Assembly: GCA_937951975.1 (NCBI GenBank)
Contig: CALGAJ010000209.1
Location: forward strand, 1 to 25,825
Length of the DNA: 25,825 bases
From: an uncultured Desulfotignum sp.
GTDB lineage: Bacteria > Desulfobacterota > Desulfobacteria > Desulfobacterales > Desulfobacteraceae
Reading direction: 5' to 3'
Under the pieces are notes generated by a model, which was not told the origin of the DNA, searched no databases, and saw only the letters and a program-made list of their open reading frames with translations. Made by a program: the position numbers and the translations under genes. Positions 1-7,315 of the stretch are shown piece by piece. How positions within the stretch are numbered: the stretch's first letter is position 1; each line of letters starts with the position of its first letter.

Positions 1-291
1 CAGGCCGGACAGCGCAAGCAGATCGTGGCCATCGGTTCCTATGCCGAAGCCACGAAAAATGCCGCGGAGGTCGCTTTTCTGGTAAAGGAAGACTTCCACG
101 GCATGGGCATCGGATCATTTCTGCTCAAAACACTTGAAGAGATCGCCAGGGAAAACAATTACACGCAATTCATTGCCACGGTGCTTGCGGAAAACCGCAA
201 AATGCTCAAAGTGTTCCAGAAACGATATCCCCACGCCAAATTCGTTCGTTCCGGCAGCGGGGAGATCGAAGTGGAAATGCCATTTGAATAA
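1..291 (+). CDS. GNAT-family N-acetyltransferase, C-terminal part (5' end outside window)
   Basis: The frame is open from base 1 and ends at TAA 289-291, so only the last 96 residues are visible. They match the second half of a GNAT acetyltransferase domain: a beta strand (VAFLV), then the acetyl-CoA pyrophosphate-binding loop in the form DFHGMGIGSFLL (consensus Q/RxxGxG/A), a helix, and the late VLAENRKML segment. The VLAEN-x-M form is common in GNAT domains fused to the C terminus of ADP-forming acyl-CoA synthetases and in Pat-type protein lysine acetyltransferases, so the full protein may be much longer than a free-standing GNAT; the window cannot decide this. It is convergent with an AMP-forming acyl-CoA synthetase only 9 bp away, a family whose members are often controlled by lysine acetylation. 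Substrate unknown. Confidence 0.8.
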   Translation, partial: QAGQRKQIVAIGSYAEATKNAAEVAFLVKEDFHGMGIGSFLLKTLEEIARENNYTQFIATVLAENRKMLKVFQKRYPHAKFVRSGSGEIEVEMPFE

Positions 292-300
292 AGAACCCCG

Positions 301-2064
301 CTATTTCCGGTTTTTCGAACTCAATTCCGAAAAATCCCAGTAAAAGTATTCCTTAAAATGGCCGGCTCCCGCCGGATCCGATTTGGACGCGCTCATTTCC
401 CGCAGCTCGATCCGCCGGATCTTGCCGGAGATGGTCTTGGGAACTTCGGTCACGAACTCGATGATTCTGGGAATCTTGAATTTCGCCAGGATATTCGTGG
501 TGTGCTTGAACAGCTCCAGAGCCAGTTCCCGGTTGCCCTCGAACCCGGGATTCAGGATTACATACGCTTTGACAAGCTGGTATCTCTGGGGATCCGGTGC
601 CCCCCCTACCGCGGCTTCCGCCACGGCCGGGTGCTCGATCAGGGCACTTTCCACCTCAAAGGGGCCGATACGGAAATCCGAGGACTTGATCACGTCATCG
701 GCTCTGCCCACAAACCACCAGTATCCGTCCGCATCAAACGACGCCCGGTCTCCGGTGTAATAAAAATTGTCCACAAACACGGAACTCATTTTTTCCGGAT
801 TGCCGATATATTCAGAAAACAAACCGATGCCCCGCCACCGGTCCAGCTTGACCACAATGTGTCCCACCGTATCCGGACGGGTGATCTCGTTGCCCTCATC
901 ATCCGCCAGGGCCACGTCATACATGAACGAAGGGATCCCGAATGATCCGGACCGCATTTTATCAACCATCCAGGGCGGGTTTCCGATCATGGCAGTGGAT
1001 TCGGTCTGTCCGTAGAAATCCCGGATCCGGGTGCCGGTATGCTTTTCCCACCGGTTGATCACATCCGGGTTCAACGGCTCGCCCGCAGATACAGACTGCC
1101 GAAGCCCGGTCAGCCGGACTGCGGACAGATCCGAATTCACAAACATCCGCCAGGCTGTGGGCGGGGCGCAGAACGTGGTGACCTGATGGGTTTCCAGTGC
1201 CTTGAGATACTGTCCCGGATCCAGTGCTGCAAAGGAAAACGCCGTCACGGTGGCCCCCACATTAAAGGGCACAAAAAAAGAAGACCAGGACCATTTGGCC
1301 CAGCCGGGCGCACTCAGGTTATGGTGGACATCGTCGGGCCTGACACCGATGATGACGCTGGTGGACAGGTGCCCCAGCGGATAGGAAACTGCGGTATGCC
1401 CCACTCGTTTGGGAAGCCCGGTGGTACCGGAGGTGAAAAAGCAGAACAGAATGTCATCGGACCGGGTGGGTGCGGCGGCAGCTTCCATGGATTGTCCAAA
1501 AATTTCATCAAATCCAATCCATCCCTCTCTGGTGCCGATCACCAGCTTTATTTTTGGGAAAATACCTGTCTGCTCGGCCGCCTGATCGATGAATTCGGCA
1601 CTGGCTTCGTCGGCCAGCACCACATCCGGCGGATAGGTTTCAAACCGGTATTCCATTTCCCTGGGAGTCATGGTTGTGGCTGTGGGAACCGCCACGATAC
1701 CGGATTTAATGCAGGCAAGGCTGGCAAACCACATTTCAGGAACAATGGGTGCCATCATATACATATTCTGTTTGTACTCCACTCCGTTTTCCGTCAGAAA
1801 ATTCACCAGCTGGTTGGCTTTCTGCATCAATGACAGATAGGTGAATGACCGGGTCTCACCGGTATGAATATCATGCCAGATCAACGCTGTTTTATCCGGA
1901 TGTTCCTTGACATGAAAATCCTCAAAAACCTGTTCTGCCCAGTTGAAATGATCCGGAATCGGCATCTGGTTCAAGGTGTTGAAAAAGGCTCTGGCCTTGT
2001 CTTCTTTCCGGGAATCGTCCGCCATCCGGTTGATACGGATCAATTCCTGATAAAGTTCTTTCAT
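301..2064 (-). CDS. AMP-forming acyl-CoA synthetase (acetyl/medium-chain type)
   Basis: A 587-residue adenylate-forming enzyme that would activate a carboxylic acid to its CoA thioester at the cost of ATP to AMP. Visible motifs in order: the nucleotide loop FFTSGTTGLPK, the A5 motif FYGQTEST, the hinge region YWWFVGRADDVIKSSDFRIG with FEVES just after it, and the C-terminal PKTISGK whose last lysine (K548) is the catalytic and acetylatable lysine of the family. The SSDFRIGPFEVES form resembles medium-chain (ACSM) and aryl-CoA ligases more than classical Acs, which usually has SSGYRIG-like text there; the substrate is not predictable. Start: a TTG start at 2085 is possible, but ATG 2064 is preceded by AAGGAG at an 11-nt gap, and the protein then begins MKELYQELIRINR. 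Transcribed alone, divergent from the Dus gene. Confidence 0.9.
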   Translation of the reverse strand: MKELYQELIRINRMADDSRKEDKARAFFNTLNQMPIPDHFNWAEQVFEDFHVKEHPDKTALIWHDIHTGETRSFTYLSLMQKANQLVNFLTENGVEYKQNMYMMAPIVPEMWFASLACIKSGIVAVPTATTMTPREMEYRFETYPPDVVLADEASAEFIDQAAEQTGIFPKIKLVIGTREGWIGFDEIFGQSMEAAAAPTRSDDILFCFFTSGTTGLPKRVGHTAVSYPLGHLSTSVIIGVRPDDVHHNLSAPGWAKWSWSSFFVPFNVGATVTAFSFAALDPGQYLKALETHQVTTFCAPPTAWRMFVNSDLSAVRLTGLRQSVSAGEPLNPDVINRWEKHTGTRIRDFYGQTESTAMIGNPPWMVDKMRSGSFGIPSFMYDVALADDEGNEITRPDTVGHIVVKLDRWRGIGLFSEYIGNPEKMSSVFVDNFYYTGDRASFDADGYWWFVGRADDVIKSSDFRIGPFEVESALIEHPAVAEAAVGGAPDPQRYQLVKAYVILNPGFEGNRELALELFKHTTNILAKFKIPRIIEFVTEVPKTISGKIRRIELREMSASKSDPAGAGHFKEYFYWDFSELSSKNRK

Positions 2065-2151
2065 ACCGGTAAACACTCCTTGCAATCCAATTAAATGTTA
2101 TATATAGCATCAGACCGAAACAATCTGCTTCATCGCACATGGCCATGACCC

Positions 2152-2179
2152 TTGTCAAGGCTTTGATACAACTTATAAC
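2152..2179 (+). promoter_or_regulatory. Candidate sigma70 promoter of the 2207 Dus gene
   Basis: TTGTCA (2152-2157), 16 bp, TATAAC (2174-2179), about 27 bp before the start codon. The -35 element lies inside a short perfect palindrome (CCTTG-T-CAAGG, 2150-2160), which could be chance or a repressor half-site pair. Confidence 0.4.
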
Positions 2180-2206
2180 CAAAATTATGCAAGGTTGCCG
2201 CACGCT

Positions 2207-3172
2207 ATGACAGCCAATGATTTCACCCTGATACTGGCACCGCTTCAGGGATTTACGGATGTCACGTTCAGAAATGTATATGCCGGGCATTTTTCCGGGA
2301 TGGATGAAGCCCTGGCCCCGTTTATCTCCACCATGGGGCACCAGCGCCTCAAACCTTCCCGGATAGCGGATGTGGCACCACAGCACAATCAGGCCTTTCC
2401 GGTCGTTCCCCAGATCCTGGGCAATGCAGCAGACGATTTTATCTTTCTGGCCCGGTACCTGGCCGACATGGGACATACCCAGGTCAACTGGAATCTGGGA
2501 TGCCCCCATTCCAAAATCGCCAAAAAAAAGCGCGGATCCGGTCTTTTGATGTTTCCTGAAACCGTTGACGCGCTTCTTGAAACCATCCTTGGACAGATAC
2601 CGGTACCGCTGTCCGTGAAGATCCGTTTAGGACGGCAGAACAAAGAGGAGATCCATGACCTGATCCGGGTTTTGAACCGCCACCCGCTGGATCATGTGAT
2701 TCTGCACCCCCGCACCGGGGTCCAGATGTACCGGGGAACGGCGGATCTTGATGCGTTTGAGGCAGCCATGAGCGCCTGTGTTCACCCGTTTGTGTACAAT
2801 GGGGACATAACGGACACCGCTTTTTTCTCCCTGGTGAGACACCGGTTTCCCGGCATTTCCCGGTTCATGATCGGCAGAGGTATTCTGGCCAATCCCTTTC
2901 TTCCCGAAGAGATCAAGGGGATTGCTTCAGACCCGGACCAGCGCGTAACCCGGCTGAAAAAATTTCACGATGACCTGGTGTCTGCCTATGCAGACCGGTT
3001 TTCCGGTCCCGGCCATCTGACCGGCCGCATGAAAGGATTCTGGCATTATCTGGGACCGTCATTCAAACACCACAAAACACCGTTGAAAAAAATCTTGCGG
3101 TCTCCTAGTTTTGAGGCATATTTAGCCCGTGTGGCAGATTTTTTTGACGCCGGTCCGCAATGGGATCACTGA
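2207..3172 (+). CDS. tRNA-dihydrouridine synthase family protein
   Basis: A 321-residue FMN-dependent TIM-barrel enzyme that reduces uridine to dihydrouridine in tRNA. Evidence: N-terminal LAPLQGFTD (family M/LAPLxGxTD), WNLGCPHSK carrying the catalytic cysteine, phosphate and FMN contacts KIRLG and LHPRTGVQMYRGTAD, then VYNGDI and MIGRGILANPF. The opening, in which the flavin motif is followed by an APFIS segment and VVPQI, resembles the Dus subgroup I associate with Bacteroidetes and clostridia rather than the DusB type encoded at 6065, so the two genes probably act on different tRNA positions. Start: a TTG at 2195 has no ribosome site; ATG 2207 follows AAGG at a 12-nt gap and gives the usual short N terminus. 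Divergent from the acyl-CoA synthetase gene. Confidence 0.9.
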   Translation: MTANDFTLILAPLQGFTDVTFRNVYAGHFSGMDEALAPFISTMGHQRLKPSRIADVAPQHNQAFPVVPQILGNAADDFIFLARYLADMGHTQVNWNLGCPHSKIAKKKRGSGLLMFPETVDALLETILGQIPVPLSVKIRLGRQNKEEIHDLIRVLNRHPLDHVILHPRTGVQMYRGTADLDAFEAAMSACVHPFVYNGDITDTAFFSLVRHRFPGISRFMIGRGILANPFLPEEIKGIASDPDQRVTRLKKFHDDLVSAYADRFSGPGHLTGRMKGFWHYLGPSFKHHKTPLKKILRSPSFEAYLARVADFFDAGPQWDH

Positions 3173-3251
3173 CCCGGCGGCAGACCGCACCCGGCAGCCG
3201 GACGAAAATTCTGTGTTCTGCCACCCATAAAAAATAATTTTTTACGCGTTA

Positions 3252-3443
3252 TCACTCTTTTTTATCCACTTTTGAGGGCGGATGGTAATCCATAATATTT
3301 GTGGTTTGTTCAGTTCCGGTTTTCTTGTCTGTCACCTGACAGGCATCCCGCATTCAGGTGGAGATCCCCATTTTAGGCAGAATATAAATCTGCAGCAGCA
3401 GATATATTCCTACAAATCCGATAATCCACAGCATTTCTTTCAT
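3252..3443 (-). CDS. Candidate 63-residue membrane selenoprotein (in-frame UGA at 3356-3354)
   Basis: Seen: ATG at 3443 is preceded by GGAGGAAGT, an excellent ribosome site. The frame encodes one hydrophobic helix (WIIGFVGIYLLLQIYIL, residues 6-22), then PKMGIST, then TGA at codon 30. Read through, it continues MRDACQVTDKKTG and a polar tail to TGA 3254-3252. Selenocysteine 30 and Cys35 would form a U-x4-C pair just after the membrane segment. A hairpin with an AGGT loop lies 12 nt after the UGA, and a good sigma70 promoter lies upstream. Terminated at the UGA it would be a 29-residue peptide ending right after the helix. Inference: a membrane-anchored thiol/selenol protein of unknown role; I recall small deltaproteobacterial proteins with a similar LPKLG-x-x-T-C-x4-C ending, but cannot check this. 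It is easily missed by gene callers because of the UGA. Confidence 0.6.
3329..3342 (-). promoter_or_regulatory. SECIS-like hairpin downstream of the in-frame UGA
   Basis: On the minus strand the sequence reads CTGTC-AGGT-GACAG: a perfect 5-bp stem with an AGGU loop. It begins 12 nt after the UGA, and the loop GG falls 18-19 nt after it. The SelB-binding loop of E. coli fdhF is AGGUCU at nearly the same distance (established; distance from memory). An alternative helix, CACCTGA (3360-3354) with TCAGGTG (3339-3333), would bury the UGA and exclude the SECIS-like form. Confidence 0.55.
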
Positions 3444-3470
3444 ACTTCCTCCGTTGATGTTGATTAAGTG

Positions 3471-3499
3471 ACTATAATCATTAACCTGTCGGGATTCAA
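3471..3499 (-). promoter_or_regulatory. Candidate sigma70 promoter of the UGA-containing gene
   Basis: On the minus strand TTGAAT (3499-3494), 17 bp, TATAGT (3476-3471), giving a leader of about 20-25 nt before ATG 3443. This supports the small gene being expressed on its own. The -10/-35 style matches the met8 promoter candidate (TTGAAA-17-TATAGT). Confidence 0.5.
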
Positions 3500-3578
3500 G
3501 CCGTAACCGAACATTATCACCCGTACCAATCCTGCCGCCTCAGAGATCCGGGGCAAATCAATGCTGTAAACAATAGAC

Positions 3579-3606
3579 TTGCAAAACAATTATATATGTA
3601 TATGAT
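3579..3606 (+). promoter_or_regulatory. Candidate sigma70 promoter of the universal stress protein gene
   Basis: TTGCAA (3579-3584), 16 bp of AT-rich DNA, TATGAT (3601-3606), with the start codon about 60 bp downstream. Apart from this promoter, the divergent one at 3471-3499 and the start of the small gene, I see nothing else in the stretch 3444-3667. Confidence 0.45.
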
Positions 3607-3667
3607 AGTGAATTATTTGATGCATAGATTGCCATTGTTACCCTCATAAAAGAACGGGAGAAATCCA

Positions 3668-4192
3668 ATGACCAAAAAAATCCAGAATATCCTTTTTGCC
3701 TCTGACCTGTCCGTAGACATGAAACCGGTTTTTGAGCAGGCCGTTACCATGGCGACTTACACCGGCGCCAACCTGATCGTTCTTCATGTGATGGAAGAAG
3801 CCAGCCCGTCTGCTCAGCGACAGGTAAAAATGGCATTTGGTGAAAACCTTTACAAAGAGATCCGAGCCAAACACAAAACCGGTGCCCAGGATCTGCTCAT
3901 TGGTAAAAATGTCGATGCATTGAGGATCCGTCAGGCCATTGCCGGATTTTTTGAAGACCGGGAAAAAATGTCGGCCGACGAGGTATCTCCCATTAAAAAA
4001 ATTCTCGTGGCAGAAGGCCATTCCATTGCCGATGAAATTGTGTCCTCTGCAGTGGAAGAAGACTGCGCATTCATCGTCATGGGGTGCAGACAACAGGGCC
4101 TGGTGGCAAAAGCCATGGGAGACAAACTGGTCCGCAAAGTATTGAAACGCTCCTCTGTACCCGTGTTTGTGGTTCCCCGCGACAGAGAATAA
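3668..4192 (+). CDS. Universal stress protein (UspA superfamily)
   Basis: A 174-residue single-domain Usp. The N terminus IQNILFASDLS carries the conserved strand-1 aspartate (D14), followed by the long first helix and the LIVLHVME strand; the C-terminal half has AFIVMGCRQQGLVAKAMGD, then VRKVLKRSSVPVFVVP, the usual end of the fold. Odd point: the ATP-binding consensus GxxG-x9-G-S/T is not intact. The glycine pair is respaced and the phosphate-binding Ser/Thr is an aspartate (MGDK), so this copy may bind nucleotide differently or not at all. A charged insert around residues 85-110 makes it longer than the usual 140-150 residues. GGGAG lies 7 nt before the ATG. It is convergent with the MFS gene (21 bp apart) and stands alone; its target is unknown. 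Confidence 0.9.
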   Translation: MTKKIQNILFASDLSVDMKPVFEQAVTMATYTGANLIVLHVMEEASPSAQRQVKMAFGENLYKEIRAKHKTGAQDLLIGKNVDALRIRQAIAGFFEDREKMSADEVSPIKKILVAEGHSIADEIVSSAVEEDCAFIVMGCRQQGLVAKAMGDKLVRKVLKRSSVPVFVVPRDRE

Positions 4193-4213
4193 TTTCAGAT
4201 CAGTTCCTTTTTT

Positions 4214-5614
4214 TCATTTTTCCTTTCCCCGGGAAAATGTCACCGCAATGCCGATGGCAGCCAGAAGTGTGCCGGCTGCCATCACATGCCTGAATCCATC
4301 CATGAATGCCGGCGCCATGGCAGGGATATAACTGTCCATTCCCTTTCCTTGAAACGTCAGAAAAGCGGAGAATATCGTTCCAGCCAGGGCCACCCCCAAA
4401 ACCATGCCAAGGGTTCTGGCAGTGGCGGTTGCGCCGGAGGCAATACCCCGCTGATGCACAGGCACTGATCCCATGATAGCGGTATTGTTGGGGGATACAA
4501 ACATCGCCGTACCGATACCTGCCAAAGCCATGCGCCAGACAATGGCAAATACCCCCTGTTCCGGAGACAGAAAAATCAGGAAAAATAATGACAGACACAT
4601 CAATGTCATGCCCAGCGTACACAACAGCCGGGATCCGAGATGATCGGCAAGTATCCCGGATATGGGCGATATGATCAGTAAAAACAAGAAAGGAACAATC
4701 ATGACAACCCCGGTTTTTGAAGCGGAGAATTCACCGGGGTACGTCAGATAAAAAGGCATCATGAAAACCAGAAGGAACAGGCTGGCAAAAAGAATACCCG
4801 TTGATATCAAAGGAAGAATGAACAGCCGGATTTTTATCAATTCCAGATCCAGCAGCGGATAGGCGGTATTTGTCTCATTCATGGCAAACCACCATCCACT
4901 TATGACGGCTGTGGATAATCCCAACCCGGTTTTCAAAGACACCACGCCCCAGTCCGGAAGCCTTACCAGGGTTACAATCAGGCTGCACAAAAACAAAATG
5001 AGCAATAGACTGCCGGCTTTGTCCAGAGGCTCCCGGCTCCCCTTACCGCCGGGCAGATCCTTGAGCACCAGAATACCGGCGGCCACTGCCATGATCCCGA
5101 TGGGAATATTGATATAAAAAATCAGGCGCCAGGAAAACCAGGCCAGTATCGTCCCTCCGGCCAGAGGCCCCAGTGTCAGACCCGCTGCCACCACTGCTCC
5201 CATCATACCCAAGGCTTTCCCCCGTTCCGTCTGGGGAAAGGCATCCACCACCAGTGCCGGAGAACAGGCCATGAGCATGGATGCACCGATCCCCTGCAGG
5301 ATTCTGGCACCCACCAGCATCCCGGATGTCCATGCCTGGCCGCACACAAACGATCCTGTCGTGAATATCAGGAACCCGATCACATAAATCAGGCGGCGGC
5401 CCCGGATGTCCGACAGTCTGCCGAACGTCAGCAGCAGCGAAGACACCGTGAGCAAATATACCACCATCACCCACTGCACGGTTTTTACATCAGAAGACAA
5501 ATCTTCCATAATGTAAGGCAATGCCACATTCACAATACTGGAGTCCAGGGTGGACATGAAAATTGAAACGCCCACCAGCATGAACACCTGCCATTTTTTA
5601 TTCCCGACTCCCAT
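4214..5614 (-). CDS. MFS drug:H+ antiporter, DHA2 (EmrB/QacA) family
   Basis: A 466-residue polytopic inner-membrane protein. Visible: TM1 with FMSTLDSSIVNVALPYI, the classic DHA2 opening; WVMVVYLLT in TM2; motif A as GRLSDIRGRR after TM2; antiporter motif C region GAVVAAGLTLGPLAGG followed by WRLIFYINIPIG; then further hydrophobic spans consistent with the 14-TM topology. Such proteins export lipophilic or toxic compounds using the proton gradient; some work with a membrane fusion protein and an outer-membrane channel, but neither is encoded nearby. Start choice: ATG 5614 (GGAG 12 nt before) or ATG 5632 (no ribosome site); the frame extends to a TTG at 5677. A promoter overlapping that of the next gene lies between. 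No local regulator gene is seen. Confidence 0.9.
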   Translation of the reverse strand: MGVGNKKWQVFMLVGVSIFMSTLDSSIVNVALPYIMEDLSSDVKTVQWVMVVYLLTVSSLLLTFGRLSDIRGRRLIYVIGFLIFTTGSFVCGQAWTSGMLVGARILQGIGASMLMACSPALVVDAFPQTERGKALGMMGAVVAAGLTLGPLAGGTILAWFSWRLIFYINIPIGIMAVAAGILVLKDLPGGKGSREPLDKAGSLLLILFLCSLIVTLVRLPDWGVVSLKTGLGLSTAVISGWWFAMNETNTAYPLLDLELIKIRLFILPLISTGILFASLFLLVFMMPFYLTYPGEFSASKTGVVMIVPFLFLLIISPISGILADHLGSRLLCTLGMTLMCLSLFFLIFLSPEQGVFAIVWRMALAGIGTAMFVSPNNTAIMGSVPVHQRGIASGATATARTLGMVLGVALAGTIFSAFLTFQGKGMDSYIPAMAPAFMDGFRHVMAAGTLLAAIGIAVTFSRGKEK

Positions 5615-5636
5615 ATTTACTGCCCACTCCATTGTT

Positions 5637-5682
5637 TTGATTCGATCAAGAATATGGTATATTGACCTGAGAAACAAGACAA
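5637..5682. promoter_or_regulatory. Overlapping divergent promoter candidates (MFS gene / 5698 gene)
   Basis: Plus strand: TTGATT (5637-5642), 15 bp, extended -10 TGGTATATT (5655-5663) for the 5698 gene. Minus strand: TTGTCT (5682-5677), 17 bp, TACCAT (5659-5654) for the MFS gene. The -10 regions overlap, so polymerase could use only one direction at a time. Confidence 0.4.
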
Positions 5683-5697
5683 AAGAAAAGGAGGGTT

Positions 5698-6084
5698 ATG
5701 GCGACTATCAATGATGTGGTACTGATATATCTGGAAGATGCGCCCATGGCTTTTGCCCGGGTTGAAAGCATTCTGCCGGACTCAAAAAAAGGCTGGTTTC
5801 AGATCAAGCTTCTCATGCTTCAGATCCCGTTGCAAACCGTCACATGGATATTGAAAGATGCGTATATCAATGGAGAAGACTTCCAGATGAACGGCAAACG
5901 GATGCGCCTGGAAACCATCCATGCCCCAAAGGAAACCCCTGTTTTTTCCCGGGATGACGCAAGCTCCGACGCTACGGATCCCGCATCTTCCAAAAATGCA
6001 TCCTTTGGTTCACATGCAAAAAAAGACAATATTATCTCTTTTGCAGACCTGAAGAAAAAAAACAATGACCCGGCAACCGAGTGA
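5698..6084 (+). CDS. Small conserved hypothetical protein, coupled to dusB
   Basis: A 128-residue protein with an excellent ribosome site (AAGGAGG, 3 nt before the ATG). Residues 1-75 look like one compact beta-rich domain: VVLIYLEDAPMAFARVESI, GWFQIKLLMLQIPLQ, TVTWILKDAYINGEDF, then NGKRMRLETI. Residues 80-115 are a low-complexity linker rich in Ser, Asp and Ala, and the end is a short conserved-looking IISFADLKKK motif. No signal peptide or membrane segment, so it should be cytoplasmic. I recall similar proteins in other sulfate reducers but no assigned function. The last 20 bases overlap the Dus gene, so the two are probably translated together; a role with tRNA or in sensing metabolic state is speculation. 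Confidence 0.8.
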   Translation: MATINDVVLIYLEDAPMAFARVESILPDSKKGWFQIKLLMLQIPLQTVTWILKDAYINGEDFQMNGKRMRLETIHAPKETPVFSRDDASSDATDPASSKNASFGSHAKKDNIISFADLKKKNNDPATE

Positions 6085-7090
6085 CATTATTTCCACAAAG
6101 ATACCACCCAGTTCTCCGGTATTAAAAATCGGATCGTTGCCCATTCACGGGAAAACCTTTCTGGCACCGCTGGCCGGCATTACCAATCTGCCGTTTCGAC
6201 GTCTGATCAAAGAGTGTGGTGCGGCGGTGGTGTGTTCGGAAATGATCAGTGCCAAAGGTCTTTTCTACAATTCAGAAAAAACCCTTGATCTGCTGGCATC
6301 CTGCCCGGAAGAGCGGCCATTGTCGGTTCAGATTTTCGGGGCTGAACCTGATATCATGGCCCGGGCTGCCGCAGAGATCAGCCGCATGGGGATCGCAGAC
6401 ATCCTTGATATCAATTTCGGATGCAGCGTGAGAAAAGTCCTCAAGCAGGGCGCCGGTGCCGCTTTGATGAAGAATCTGTCATTGAGCCGAAAGATCATTC
6501 AGGCGGTCCGGCAAGCCACTTCTCTGGCGTTGACCATCAAAATCCGATCCGGATGGGATGCTTCCGGTTCCCAGGCATCTGCCCTGGTCGACATGGCTGA
6601 AAATGAAGGGGTGGATGCAGTTATTTTTCATCCCCGCACAGCCACACAGGGGTTCAAAGGCCATTCAGACTGGGACCTGATCCGGAAAATAAAGCAGCAA
6701 ACCATGTTGCCGGTGATCGGCAACGGCGATATTCTTACCTCTTCAGATGCATTGACCATGCTGAACCAGACCGGATGTGACGCGGTCATGATCGGTCGGG
6801 GCGCCATGACCAATCCGTTCCTCCCCGGACAGGTGGAAGCGCTGCTCAAACAAGGCATCAGCCGTCCGGTCACTGCGGCCGGAATCCTTAGAAAAATGGA
6901 ACAGCTTATCCAGTTGTATGTGAACCATTTTGGAGAGGCAACCGCCTGCCGCATGCTTCGGGGACGGCTTCCCTGGTTTGTCAAAGGGATGCCCGGATGT
7001 ACTGAAATCCGAAAATCACTGTCCCAAATGACCTCCAGTGAACAAGCCATTGAACAGATCCAAAATTATGAATTTCGCCTCACTTTGTAA
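6065..7090 (+). CDS. dusB: tRNA-dihydrouridine synthase, DusB/NifR3 type
   Basis: A 341-residue FMN enzyme of the DusB branch. Motifs: FLAPLAGITNLPFRRL, SEMISAKGL, VQIFGAEPD, DINFGCSVRKVLKQGAGAAL with the catalytic cysteine, TIKIRSGWD, IFHPRTATQGFKGHSDWD, VIGNGDI, and VMIGRGAMTNPF. The C-terminal helical RNA-binding domain follows (about 250-330). Odd point: the family's GCP-x-P-K is GCSVRK here; the cysteine is kept but both prolines are lost. The N terminus has about 25 extra residues before the barrel. ATG 6065 has no clear ribosome site and lies within the upstream gene, implying translational coupling. It is the second Dus gene within 5 kb, from a different subgroup than the 2207 gene. 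Confidence 0.93.
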   Translation: MTRQPSDIISTKIPPSSPVLKIGSLPIHGKTFLAPLAGITNLPFRRLIKECGAAVVCSEMISAKGLFYNSEKTLDLLASCPEERPLSVQIFGAEPDIMARAAAEISRMGIADILDINFGCSVRKVLKQGAGAALMKNLSLSRKIIQAVRQATSLALTIKIRSGWDASGSQASALVDMAENEGVDAVIFHPRTATQGFKGHSDWDLIRKIKQQTMLPVIGNGDILTSSDALTMLNQTGCDAVMIGRGAMTNPFLPGQVEALLKQGISRPVTAAGILRKMEQLIQLYVNHFGEATACRMLRGRLPWFVKGMPGCTEIRKSLSQMTSSEQAIEQIQNYEFRLTL

Positions 7091-7146
7091 ATGCCATTCA
7101 TTTGGGCGAAATTCGGGTTCATCGCCGAAAAATTCGCAGAAATGCC

Positions 7147-7177
7147 TTGACAAAAAACAAAATAAACAGGATAAATA
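7147..7177 (+). promoter_or_regulatory. Candidate sigma70 promoter of the 7316 gene
   Basis: A perfect TTGACA (7147-7152) is followed by an AT-rich -10 region (ATAAAT from 7171, or TAAATA 7172-7177; 18-19 bp spacing, slightly long). A perfect inverted repeat begins 3 bp further downstream, over the expected transcription start. The leader would be about 135 nt. Confidence 0.5.
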
Positions 7178-7179
7178 TT

Positions 7180-7200
7180 CAGTATTTTAATAAAATACTG
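7180..7200. repeat. Perfect 10-bp inverted repeat over the presumed +1 site (operator candidate)
   Basis: Arms CAGTATTTTA (7180-7189) and TAAAATACTG (7191-7200) around one central base. Its position directly after the promoter -10 and its two-fold symmetry fit a binding site for a dimeric repressor. A second, weaker inverted repeat (CGGAA-AAAAA-TTCCG, 7206-7220) follows. The AT-rich arms make an RNA terminator role unlikely. Confidence 0.5.
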
Positions 7201-7315
7201 TTATTCGGAAAAAAATTCCGGGCCGATTTCATAAAAGCACAATTAAAATTTTTACTGACGAAAATCAGGTCATTTCCATGACCCGAACACATTTTTCAAG
7301 GAGAACATGAATTAA

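Noticed and set aside
1039..1833. A 264-codon plus-strand open frame opposite the acyl-CoA synthetase
   Set aside because: It is antisense to a protein with clear family motifs, has low-complexity Gly/Pro/His-rich translation and no ribosome site; typical antisense frame in CCGG-rich codon usage.
3230..3244. AT-only palindrome AAAAAATAATTTTTT between the Dus and UGA-containing genes, considered as a bidirectional terminator
   Set aside because: No GC stem; it may help slow polymerase but does not meet the form of an intrinsic terminator.
3354..3356. The in-frame TGA treated as a real stop, giving a 29-residue peptide
   Set aside because: Not fully excluded, but the downstream frame, the correctly placed hairpin and the Cys five residues on argue for readthrough.
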